Origin: Halisarca cf. caerulea
Taxonomy: Eukaryota; Porifera; Demospongiae; Chondrillida; Halisarcidae
Assembly: GCA_963170055.1 (NCBI GenBank)
Contig: CAUJGJ010000376.1
Location: forward strand, 440,001 to 455,000
Direction of reading: 5' to 3'
Length of the DNA stretch: 15,000 bases
The notes below the pieces were generated by a model that searched no databases, had not been told where the DNA came from, and worked only from the letters and a program-made list of their open reading frames with translations. The position numbers and the translations under genes were made by a program. Shown here piece after piece: positions 7,558 through 15,000 of the stretch (its first letter is position 1; the number at the start of each line of letters is the position of its first letter).

Positions 7558-9345
7558 GTGGATATTCACGCGGTTGCAGACTCAGTGCCGGGCAAGGTGG
7601 TTTCTTTACCTCCAGAGGCCCAGCGGGTATCATCTCCTCTTAAAGCTAAGGCATGGGAGGCTGCTCTGGCAGGCCACCCTCATCGTCAGTGGGTGAAGTT
7701 GCTTCTCGACGGCATGATTTTGGGTGTACGTCTCGGTTTTGATGGGCGCCCGGTTCGTTCTGCAGGTCGCAATTTGCCATCTGCATCAGAGAATGCATCA
7801 GTAGTGTGTGATTACTTGAAGAAGGAGCAAACTCGAGGGTCCATTTCCGGCCCTTGGTCCCCAGGTGAATGCGGTGAGGTGGTCATCAACCGTTTTGGCG
7901 TTATACCAAAGTCTGGCAAGCCTGGTAGATGGCGCCTCATAGTGGACCTTTCTTTTCCAGATGGTGGTAGTGTCAATGGGGGCATCGACAAATCTCTCAC
8001 GGCCATGAGATATGCATCAGTCTTGGATGCTGCTAAAATGCTGTTGCATCTTGGCCCCGGGACATTGATGGCCAAAATTGACATTGCTAGTGCCTACCGA
8101 ATTATCCCGGTTCATCCTAAAGATCGTTATCTGTTGGGAATGTCTTTTGATAAGAAGGTGTACATTGACACCCAGCTTCCTTTTGGCTTATCTTCTGCTC
8201 CAGTTTTGTTTAATGCTTATGCGGATGGCTTGGAGTGGATTGTACGTACCAAGGGTGTAAAGTTCATCCTTCATTATTTGGATGATTTTCTTGTCCTGGG
8301 CAGTCCTGAGTCCAAGGAGTGTCAGTCTGCATTGGATTCATTGAAGGATTGCTGCCAAATGTTGGGTGTTCCTTTGGCCATGGAGAAGATAGCGGGGCCC
8401 GTTACAGTTTTGCAATTTTTGGGGTTTGAGTTGGATTCAGAGACAATGGAGATCCGCTTACCGAAAGAGAAGTTGGACCAACTGGTCCTTTTATTGGGGT
8501 CGTGGGTCTCTAAGAAGTCTTGTGTCAGAAAGGAGCTGGAGCATCTTTTAGGGAAGTTGAATCATGCTTGCACGGTGCTTCCCCAAGGCAGAGTCTTTCT
8601 TCGAAGGATGTATGATTTACTGAGTGTTGCCCGCAAGGGTCATTTTCATATTCGGCTAAATCAGGGTTTTCGATCGGATTTAGCTTGGTGGCAAAGCTTC
8701 ATGTCCCATTGGAATGGCCGCTCGCTAATGGCTTTGGTTGGCGCTGCAGTTCCATCAGTGGTATTTTCATCAGATGCTTCCGGAGGCTGGGGCTGTGGTG
8801 CTCTTTGGGGTAATCATTGGATACAGGGTGCATGGCCCATTGGTTGGGAGGATACTTCGATCATGGTCAAAGAGTTATGCCCGGTGGTTTGCGCCTGTGC
8901 TATTTGGGGTGATGTGTGGCGAGGACAGGTGGTGCTTGGAGAATGTGACAACTTGTCTGTAGTTTGTGCCGTAAATAGCGGTACAGCGAGGGAGAGCTCG
9001 GGGATGGTGATGCACCTGCTTCGCACACTGTTTTTTGTGGTATCATATTTTGGGTTTTCTCTAAGGTTGAAGCATGTACCGGGCAAGGAGAATGGCCCGG
9101 CCGATGCTATTTCTCGCGATAACTGCCATCAATTTTTTCTTCAGGTGCCTACAGCAGACAAAGAGCCCACGCCAATTCCTGCTCCTTTGTGGAAATTAGT
9201 GGTGATGGAGAGGCCGGACTGGCTCTCCAACAGGTGGAGGACTCTCTTCACCAGTTCTTGGCAGCAGGAATTGCGCCCTCAACAGCCCGAGCTTATGCAG
9301 TGGGTAGAAGGCGCTTCGAGGAGTTTTGCCAGCGATTGCAATTGA
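7558..9345 (+). CDS. reverse transcriptase-RNase H (ORF2)
   Basis: The 595-residue frame begins at GTG and is actually open back to 7480, adding 26 residues. No in-frame ATG occurs before about residue 53, although the family-like segment GHPHRQWVKLLLDGMILGV starts near 39, so translation must begin by splicing, frameshift or a non-AUG codon. RT motifs are KIDIASAYR with Asp175, FGLSSAP near 209-215, YLDD at 240-243 (Asp242, Asp243) and the thumb-side LQFLGFELD near 285-293. RNase H follows, with Asp406 in SSDASGGWG, Glu439, Asp464 and Asp516. The tail after 520 overlaps the recombinase frame. No protease, integrase or methyltransferase is fused. It would copy element RNA into DNA in the particle. 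Confidence 0.95.
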   Translation: MDIHAVADSVPGKVVSLPPEAQRVSSPLKAKAWEAALAGHPHRQWVKLLLDGMILGVRLGFDGRPVRSAGRNLPSASENASVVCDYLKKEQTRGSISGPWSPGECGEVVINRFGVIPKSGKPGRWRLIVDLSFPDGGSVNGGIDKSLTAMRYASVLDAAKMLLHLGPGTLMAKIDIASAYRIIPVHPKDRYLLGMSFDKKVYIDTQLPFGLSSAPVLFNAYADGLEWIVRTKGVKFILHYLDDFLVLGSPESKECQSALDSLKDCCQMLGVPLAMEKIAGPVTVLQFLGFELDSETMEIRLPKEKLDQLVLLLGSWVSKKSCVRKELEHLLGKLNHACTVLPQGRVFLRRMYDLLSVARKGHFHIRLNQGFRSDLAWWQSFMSHWNGRSLMALVGAAVPSVVFSSDASGGWGCGALWGNHWIQGAWPIGWEDTSIMVKELCPVVCACAIWGDVWRGQVVLGECDNLSVVCAVNSGTARESSGMVMHLLRTLFFVVSYFGFSLRLKHVPGKENGPADAISRDNCHQFFLQVPTADKEPTPIPAPLWKLVVMERPDWLSNRWRTLFTSSWQQELRPQQPELMQWVEGASRSFASDCN

Positions 9346-10181
9346 CCCCTTACCCTACATCAGAGAGGGTGCTTCTTCATTTTGTAGCATCTTTAGGACA
9401 AGATAAGCTCTCACATCAAACTATCAAAGTATATTTAGCTTCAATTCGTCATATTCATGTATTGCGGGGGTTAGCTTTTATCGGAAGTTCTCCCCGTGTG
9501 CACTTGCTTGTGCAGGGCATCAAGCGGGTGAATGGGGTTGTCAATCGACCCAGACTGCCTATTACAGACCGGATTTTGAGAAAGTTGAAAACTGCCCTTA
9601 AATCGAACCCCTCTAGTTATCAGAATGTTATGCTCTGGGCCGCATGCAATGTTGGTTTTTTTGGTTTCTTACGATGTGGTGAATTTGTGGTACCTGACGG
9701 AGTGGCATTCAACTCTGACATTCATTTGACTATAGCGGACGTGTCATTCGATAACCGGTCTTCACCCAAGGTTGCTAGTGTTCGGATAAAGGCCTCAAAG
9801 ACGGATCCTTTCCGGGTGGGGGTCACTATCTACCTGCCAAAAACATCCAAGGACCTCTGTCCAGTGGAATCTTTACTGGCTTATCTCAATTATCGTGGTT
9901 TTGCACCAGGCCCCTTGTTCTGCCTCGAGAACAAACAACCTTTGCGGAGATCCTTGTTTGTACAGCTGGTTCGCAATGCATTGGGGTCTCAGGGCATTGA
10001 CAGTGTCAAGTATTCAGGTCATAGTTTCCGCATTGGAGCAGCTACTACAGCAGCTCAGGTCGGAATTCCCGAGAGCTGTATTAAGCTTTTAGGCCGTTGG
10101 GACAGCTCGGCTTATCAGTCGTACATCAAGACACCTCAAGATCAGTTAGTGGCATTTGCTGCACGCTTGGTGGATAGTTAA
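9189..10181 (+). CDS. tyrosine recombinase (ORF3)
   Basis: The 330-residue phage-integrase-family enzyme replaces a DDE integrase in this element class and should insert circular cDNA by recombination. Residues 15-110 form the predicted N-terminal DNA-binding helices. The catalytic part shows Arg162 (FLRCGEF), a candidate Lys201/204, HSFR (His278, Arg281), GRW (Trp304) and YQSYI with Tyr312 the likely nucleophile, 8 residues after Trp304. The first 157 bp overlap ORF2 in the -1 frame. The opening codon is GTG with no early ATG, and I see no classic X-XXY-YYZ slippery heptamer in the overlap. The stop TAG/TAA region at 10179 is followed directly by AT-rich 3' sequence. Confidence 0.93.
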   Translation: MEISGDGEAGLALQQVEDSLHQFLAAGIAPSTARAYAVGRRRFEEFCQRLQLTPYPTSERVLLHFVASLGQDKLSHQTIKVYLASIRHIHVLRGLAFIGSSPRVHLLVQGIKRVNGVVNRPRLPITDRILRKLKTALKSNPSSYQNVMLWAACNVGFFGFLRCGEFVVPDGVAFNSDIHLTIADVSFDNRSSPKVASVRIKASKTDPFRVGVTIYLPKTSKDLCPVESLLAYLNYRGFAPGPLFCLENKQPLRRSLFVQLVRNALGSQGIDSVKYSGHSFRIGAATTAAQVGIPESCIKLLGRWDSSAYQSYIKTPQDQLVAFAARLVDS

Positions 10182-10552
10182 CTCCCTTTATACCTTTATA
10201 CTTGTTATTGTTTAGTGATTTGTATTCTACTTTAGAGCTCAATTAACGGTTTAGTTCTAATTGGTGTACTGAATGTTGTTCTGGTTATTATTATTTCAAA
10301 CAGGGGGTGAAGCTTATCCGTTTCGATCTTCGTATATATTGTGTTTTGCTTACTTAGCTTCATAGGATAGGTATGGTTGTGATTTTACTCGGGTGCAGAG
10401 GCTGAACTGCTTTGCTTGTGATATGAGATGCGGTAACGGGGACGGCAATACAAGTAGGACTCACTTCACAATGGGTCACCAGTGTTCGGCGGCAAGGTCG
10501 TTGCTCGGCGTGCTCGTGGTTTGGGGTATTCCAGCTGCGGCTGTCATTTGTG
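10182..10552 (+). other. 3' non-coding region between ORF3 and B1
   Basis: It is AT-rich up to about 10370, then becomes GC-richer. It is duplicated at 1556-1926 in the left copy. I see no ORF, RNA gene or clear polyadenylation signal that I would defend. Confidence 0.6.
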
Positions 10553-10748
10553 GAAGAAGCATGGCTTCCCCAAACCACGTGGTGAGGGGGGCGTGCCCTT
10601 TAACGTCCCAACCGACCGCCAGTCATGGGTATCATTCGATGCCGTGACTAGTTCGGTACGGTTGATCGACAGGGGGTTCAGTTACGGTGTTCCAAATAGT
10701 GGGCTCAGCTCTTCTGTGGTCTATGCTCAAGGTAGTGAACATAATTAA
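10553..10748 (+). repeat. B1 direct repeat
   Basis: A 196-bp sequence repeated at 11407-11602 (offset 854) with no difference noticed on reading. It contains the 10-bp palindrome ACCACGTGGT (10574-10583), flanked at equal distance by CCCC and GGGG. The same sequence occurs inverted in the left copy at 1360-1555. Short frames across it are not genes. Confidence 0.9.
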
Positions 10749-10964
10749 ATGGAGATTACGGAGGTAATCGGAGTTAATTAGGGAGCGTACGGGCTTCACG
10801 CTTTGGGTGGAAGCGTCGGTGCGAGGAAAATGGCGCGGTCGAAGCGGGTATGAGGGGCGTTATTCGAATTGCATTAGAGAGTTTCGCGACCAATGCAAGC
10901 TAGAAAAGGGGGATGCAGTCCAATGAGGGGGGTAACTAGGTTGCTGCGACAACGAAGGTAGCTA
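10749..10964 (+). other. GC-rich non-coding segment between B1 and A2
   Basis: This is 216 bp, duplicated in the left copy at 1144-1359. It starts with an imperfect palindrome, TTACGGAGGTAA. It has no good ORF. In textbook split-repeat elements B1 and A2 are adjacent, so this spacer is unusual. Confidence 0.6.
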
Positions 10965-11020
10965 TTCTGTAAACAGAACCCATAGCCTAGTGGAAGCTCT
11001 GCTGACGCTCTTCTTTTGAT
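10965..11020 (+). repeat. A2 internal direct repeat
   Basis: It is identical to A1 over 56 bp. The left border of the match is TTCTGT and the right border is TTTTGAT. The TTCTGT-AA-ACAGAA core is a candidate recombinase site. Confidence 0.9.
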
Positions 11021-11406
11021 CCCGCCCTCCCATTTCCCTCCTAGTTTGTTCTCTACAGTTTGGGGCTGCCTTAGCAGCACACCTTAGTATTGGGATAGGT
11101 TGGATAAGTGCGCCGTTCGGGGGACCATTAGATAGTGGAACGTTATATAGGTGGGATTTGGGAGGGGATTTGTAGTAGCGGGGTAAGATTAGTCTAGTAA
11201 GTCGTAATCGTGGGTGGATCCGCTTAGATAGAGGTTAGGTCGGGCTGCGCTAGTTTAGGGGACGCGCCGAAGCGGTTATAATAGGGCTGGACGGGTGTTG
11301 GGCGTATGTTTTTTCCTTTTATTTTCACATAGGTCGTCAAGATAGCTGTCCCGATCGGTCAGCGTCATTCTCCACCAGTAATTCTGGTGTGATAAGGTTG
11401 GGTGTT
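11021..11406 (+). other. non-coding segment between A2 and B2
   Basis: The first 70 bp (to 11090) are shared with the left copy. The remaining 316 bp, 11091-11406, occur only here in the window. The unique part is G/T-rich with several CpG sites. No ORF or RNA gene is recognised. Either it is the element's own distal 3' region, lost from the left copy, or it is inserted DNA. Confidence 0.5.
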
Positions 11407-11602
11407 GAAGAAGCATGGCTTCCCCAAACCACGTGGTGAGGGGGGCGTGCCCTTTAACGTCCCAACCGACCGCCAGTCATGGGTATCATTCGATGCCGTG
11501 ACTAGTTCGGTACGGTTGATCGACAGGGGGTTCAGTTACGGTGTTCCAAATAGTGGGCTCAGCTCTTCTGTGGTCTATGCTCAAGGTAGTGAACATAATT
11601 AA
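11407..11602 (+). repeat. B2 terminal direct repeat, probable 3' end of the element
   Basis: A 196-bp copy of B1. It stops at 11602 after GAACATAATTAA, where the base composition switches to AT-rich host DNA. The palindrome ACCACGTGGT is at 11428-11437. Confidence 0.8.
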
Positions 11603-12825
11603 TCACAACAGTCATGTCCTATATCGCACCCAACACATACACAAGCATTACAACTCCATACATGTATGATTTATATTCCAATGATGGTCCAATAGTAAGG
11701 TTATCCGTGGATAATTACTGCAGAGTATCTTGATCCCATCCCTGCATCTGCTGAACATGAAACTGAATGAAGAAGACAGCTGCATGGTGCCGGGAGGCAC
11801 ATGGGGAATACAATGCACATTTTACAATTCCGCATTTGCAAGCTGCAACTCTTTTCATTTTCACATTTCTTTCTTTAGTTACATTGAATCAGTAATCAAA
11901 TGCAAACACAAGTTGGTTTTTGTAGGACAGCATGAAAAATTGTGAATGTGTGATAAATTTTGATATGCGGGAGTGAGACGAAAAGTCAAAAATACCTAGA
12001 AATTCAGTTTTGCATAGTAAAGGCTTCCACTGCTCTGCATTACTGGTATGGTAGTTGAGCACTGGGTGTTCAAATAGAAATCCATTGAATATGACCTTGG
12101 GAATGACTTGAATTTCATAAATTCTACTATGGACAAATACTAGCTCCTTGGTCCTTAAGATTGGATTACGTATTTGTTTGCAATGAGTACAGTCACACCA
12201 GCTACACCAAACACTACCATTAGGAGATACATGCACAACATTCAGTCATGCATGCATGGTATAGATATACCACATCCAGAGAGGCACAACAATAGTGAGT
12301 GCAGAGCTATATAATAGCAACTATAGATATTATACAGAATAATGACAACTTACAAGACTTAGTGATCATGCAATTTTTTAAATCTCATGGGGTTGGTAGT
12401 GATGGGGGGGGGGGTATATTTAACAGGTTATTATGGGTATCCTAAATGCAGCTGATTTTGAGGCATAAATGAGGTAAAGGTATAACAAATTACTTGCCTC
12501 TACAGGTTATTAATAGCCAATAATGCACTCAAATATGCTACAATTATGGGTCCCTGGTTTGTTATTGGTACGTCAAAGAGAATACAGCTGAAATGAGGTA
12601 ATCTTGGCACCCTCAAGTTTTGCCTTTCCTCATCATGAGATATATCCCGGGCCATTTCTGGTTCAAAATCTGAGTATAATATATTATAGCTCCAATAAAT
12701 TTAAAATGCCCAAGATTTAGCACAATAACAAACTTCGTTTACAAATTCTCCTGAACCAGATATTGTTATATGAAAACAGTGAAAAAGCCAGACACAGTGG
12801 AGACTAGCTTAAAAATAATTGACCA
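11603..12825. other. AT-rich intergenic host DNA without a convincing gene
   Basis: I see no coding exon that I can defend. A minus-strand frame at 11889-12236 encodes a Cys-containing peptide (CSWCDCTHC) but has no recognisable family or clean splice context. A poly-G run lies at 12404-12414. Confidence 0.5.
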
Positions 12826-13231
12826 GTACAAAAAATAACCTGTTATATTTATTATAATACAATTTGCATTGCTAGGCAACATTCAATTTAATAATAATGA
12901 TGCATTGTCATGAAGTCCCTCCCTGTCTCCATCTGTCTAAACACTCACTTCTTCCAAGTAAACAAGGCGGAGCTCTGGACCACCCCAAGAATGAGGCTAG
13001 TGAAATTCATATAGGACCACCAGATGTTGGGTACAAAAACAACCTGCTATATTTATTATAATGCAATTTGCATTGCTAGGCAACATTTAATTTAATAATA
13101 ATGCATTGTCATGAAGTCCCTCCCTGTCTCCGTCTGTCTAAACAATCACTTTTTCCCAGTAAACTAGGCGGAGCTCTGGACCACCCCAACAATGAAGTTA
13201 GTGAAATTCATATAGGACCATCAGATGATGG
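12826..13231. repeat. tandem duplication of a ~205-bp unit
   Basis: Unit 1 starts at GTACAAAA (12826) and unit 2 at the same sequence at 13031. Both contain TTTGCATTGCTAGGCAACAT, CTCCCTGTCTCC and GGCGGAGCTCTGGACCACCC in the same order. The units are clearly similar but carry scattered substitutions and a small indel, so the duplication is not recent. Confidence 0.9.
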
Positions 13232-13390
13232 GTTGGTGAAATTCATAGGACCACCAGAGGCAGCTTGGCGAAATTCATAGAATCACTATAATAGTTAATG
13301 AAACTTCTGAAGTCTGTTGGTGGAATTCATAGGACCACCATAATTATAAGTCCATTCATTGGTGAAATTCATAGGACCACTAGAAGTGGG
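13000..13390. repeat. degenerate minisatellite based on GTGAAATTCATAGGACCACC
   Basis: Copies or near copies begin near 13000, 13201, 13236, 13268, 13320 and 13362, with spacings from about 32 to 200 bp. Two further copies occur at 14754 and 14786. It is non-coding. The irregular spacing suggests decay of an older array within a dispersed repeat family. Confidence 0.75.
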
Positions 13391-13400
13391 CAGTAAAGTT

Positions 13401-13925
13401 GTGGACCATCATATATGCATCATGCATGCACCAGATTAGCTAGAGGCTACCACCATGCAGCCAGATGACTGGTTAATAATGTTATTGTGAAATATTTGAT
13501 GGGTCAATGTCAAAGAGAGTCAATCTTGAACATGCTTTCTTGAACAGTGGAGCAAAATATTGTTGAAGAATTTTTTTAAATATATTGTGATATTCTACAT
13601 AATGATATGGTTGTCCACCAAGTATAAGCAGTTTACAGTTACATGCAGACTACACTTCACAACTTAATATAAGAGCTGTGATTCTTTATATGTCTGATCA
13701 GAGTTTGCCCATACACTGAAGCCAAGAGTGAAAGTTATGCAGTATAGGCACATAACATTGTGAAACATATCCATTCAATGCTTATATTTAGATATGTCTG
13801 GAGTGATCCATAAATTGCACATAATATAATTATTATAGAGTTCATGTATAACAGTGTGTACGCATGTGTCTGCATGTGCTTTGTATGAGATGTATATGAA
13901 TTAGTATGCATGAGAATGTATATTG
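13401..13925. other. AT-rich non-coding stretch
   Basis: The first ~125 bp belong to the repeat family, since ACCATGCAGCCAGAT recurs at 14869. The rest holds no ORF, RNA gene or repeat that I recognise. Confidence 0.5.
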
Positions 13926-13962
13926 TAGTACGGTAGTATACATATATAGTACTACCGTACTA
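13926..13962. repeat. hairpin with 13-bp perfect stem
   Basis: Arms 13926-13938 and 13950-13962 are exact reverse complements (core GTACGGTAGTA) around an 11-nt loop. Its function is unknown. It lies next to the inverted-repeat element at 13975-14068. Confidence 0.8.
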
Positions 13963-13974
13963 TACATGGTACAT

Positions 13975-14068
13975 TGGCAATTTGCGGAGTATGGATTACA
14001 CACGCACGAGTCCCGAGGGCGCGTATCGCCTGAGGGCGAGTGCTTGTATAAAGCTCTGCAAATTGCCA
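13975..14068. mobile_element. possible MITE-like inverted-repeat element
   Basis: TGGCAATTTGC (13975-13985) and GCAAATTGCCA (14058-14068) are exact 11-bp inverted termini. Partial pairing continues inward (GGAG/CTCT). The interior is a GC-rich island (CGAGTCCCGAGGGCGCG and GCCTGAGGGCGAG) unlike the AT-rich surroundings. At 94 bp with no coding capacity it resembles a small non-autonomous DNA element or a structured repeat; no target-site duplication is clear. Confidence 0.4.
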
Positions 14069-14096
14069 TTGCATAACTATTATATACCCCGCCCAG

Positions 14097-14198
14097 GGCT
14101 TTTATTTGTGGAGAATGCATGAACATGCCGAGATTTAGCCGAGAATTTAAGTCTCTACATCCGAGAATCCAAAGTCTTCTGATGCTGCTATAAAAGCC
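14097..14198. repeat. short inverted repeat pair
   Basis: GGCTTTTAT (14097-14105) and ATAAAAGCC (14190-14198) are exact reverse complements 84 bp apart. With only 9-bp arms it could be chance, but it directly follows two other hairpins. The overlapping minus-strand frame has no recognisable product. Confidence 0.4.
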
Positions 14199-14334
14199 AT
14201 AATCCATTATATGGACTTGGCATGGTTACCCCAGAAACGGGGTATTGCAGATATATATAGTGAGGCATTCAGTCAGTGTGCATGAGTTATATACTGCATG
14301 AGTAATGCCATTTGTAAGTGATCATGCAAAATCC

Positions 14335-14393
14335 AGTGGTGGTGGTGGTGGTTAGTGTACATGTGTGTGTGTGCATGGGGGGGGGGGGGGGGG
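14335..14393. repeat. compound microsatellite (GGT)n, (TG)n and poly-G
   Basis: A GGT repeat lies around 14335-14352, then a short TG tract, then 17 consecutive G at 14377-14393. Poly-G of this length is prone to sequencing error. Confidence 0.9.
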
Positions 14394-14397
14394 TCTA

Positions 14398-14950
14398 TAT
14401 ACATTATGATATAATTTGCACCGCTAGGCAACATTGTCATGGTAACGCCAGACCATTCCTATAGTTACACTGCATGTATTATCCTATTCTTAATTGGATA
14501 TCGCACACACATGATGTATGTTATACCATGGATCTTCATGCAGCACTACTCATGGGAATCAAATATAATACGTATACAGTGACAAAATTACTTCTGACTC
14601 ATTACATATTTGGAAGTGAAGTTCACACCTTTCTCTATAATAATAACTAGCATTTTTACTCAAAGTCTTGATTCTCCCTGTCTATATCTGTCTAAACACT
14701 CTCCCCTCCGAATAAACAAGGCGGTGCTCTGGACCACCCCAAGAATGAGGTTAGTGAAATTCATAGGACCACCAGATGTTGGTTGGTGAAATTCATAGGA
14801 GTGGGCAGCAAAATTCATGGATCATAATGCACTAGATTAACTGGAGACTATGTATTATATATAGGCCCACCATGCAGCCAGATAACTGATCAATTGTGAA
14901 ATATTTGAAATTGATGCACCATTGACTTGATGTCAGGAGAGTCACTCAGT
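14398..14950. repeat. diverged third copy of the 12826-13525 repeat family
   Basis: Blocks appear in the same order as in the first locus: ATAATTTGCACCGCTAGGCAA (14411 region), CTCCCTGTCT (14674), GGCGGTGCTCTGGACCACCC, GTGAAATTCATAGGACCACC, GTGGGCAG, ACCATGCAGCCAGAT (14869) and TTGTGAAATATTTGA. About 210 bp of extra sequence separates the first two blocks. The family is non-coding. Confidence 0.8.
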
Positions 14951-15000
14951 AGCCGTATTAATAATAATATAATTTAGTAAGCATGTCCACCAATTAAATG

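Larger units (their letters stand above)
5281..11602 (+). mobile_element. near-complete Ngaro/DIRS-like tyrosine-recombinase retrotransposon, plus strand
   Basis: The element runs A1 repeat, spliced gag-like ORF1, RT-RNase H, tyrosine recombinase, B1, A2, B2. It has no LTRs, DDE integrase, protease or visible methyltransferase domain. A tyrosine recombinase together with an RT-RNase H defines the DIRS superfamily; split direct repeats and lack of the methyltransferase point to the Ngaro/PAT side. All three frames are open. The 5' boundary is set by the fold-back at 5279-5314. The 3' boundary at 11602 rests on the B2 repeat; a conservative end is 11090, where homology with the left copy stops. 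Confidence 0.85.

Noticed and set aside
11402..11602. Small frame in B2 matching frames at 10482-10748 and 1360-1626
   Set aside because: It is repeated only because B1 and B2 are DNA repeats. It has no domain, and the start differs between copies.
5281..11602. LTR retrotransposon or DIRS1-type inverted terminal repeats
   Set aside because: The terminal sequences are short direct repeats, not LTRs. The 5' and 3' ends are not inverted relative to each other, and a tyrosine recombinase replaces integrase.
11889..12236. 115-codon minus-strand frame with CSWCDCTHC
   Set aside because: It could be an exon, but I found no convincing acceptor/donor pair or known family. It is left as unassigned intergenic sequence.
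12826..13390. CRISPR array
   Set aside because: The repeats are irregularly spaced and degenerate, and the spacers are themselves related; the context is eukaryotic.
13975..14068. tRNA or tRNA-derived SINE
   Set aside because: No A-box/B-box spacing or cloverleaf could be made from the GC-rich core.
13842..14207. 121-codon minus-strand frame
   Set aside because: It crosses three hairpins and a possible MITE and ends in Tyr/Thr low complexity, so it is not a gene.

Overview
The window looks like animal nuclear DNA. It has spliced genes with GT-AG introns, one only 70 nt long, long (TG)n and poly-G microsatellites, AT-rich intergenic DNA, diverged repeats, and a DIRS-superfamily (tyrosine-recombinase) retrotransposon. 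A marine invertebrate such as a sponge would fit, but the species cannot be fixed from sequence alone. No bacterial operon, rRNA, tRNA or CRISPR array was seen.

Layout. Positions 1-1017 hold the 5' end of a host gene on the minus strand. Three coding exons (963-934, 863-628, 176-75) join in phase and encode the N-terminus of what looks like a Tudor-domain protein, possibly TDRD12-like. Positions 1018-5201 are a truncated minus-strand copy of the retrotransposon. Positions 5202-5280 are an AT-rich (TAA)n spacer. Positions 5281-11602 are a longer plus-strand copy. The copies lie head to head. Positions 1018-5201 and 6907-11090 form an inverted repeat with 4184-bp arms; paired coordinates always sum to 12108, so there is no net indel, and I found only three substitutions. 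Positions 11603-15000 hold no convincing gene, only a duplicated repeat family, a degenerate minisatellite, hairpins and poly-G runs.

The plus-strand copy encodes three products. ORF1 is gag-like, with a coiled coil plus CCCH and CCHC zinc fingers, and is split by an apparent 880-nt spliceosomal intron. ORF2 is a reverse transcriptase with RNase H. ORF3 is a tyrosine recombinase overlapping ORF2 in the -1 frame. There are no LTRs, no integrase and no visible methyltransferase domain. Short direct repeats occur in the order A1 (5290-5345), B1 (10553-10748), A2 (10965-11020), B2 (11407-11602). That order is the split-direct-repeat layout of Ngaro/PAT-like elements. ORF1 should coat the RNA, RT-RNase H should copy it, and the recombinase should insert the circular DNA without target-site duplication.

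Three points stand out: the phase-exact intron in ORF1; fold-back palindromes at two rearrangement junctions (1004-1025 and 5279-5314); and the left copy ending 55 bp upstream of, and in the same orientation as, the start codon of a putative Tudor-domain (possibly piRNA-pathway) gene.
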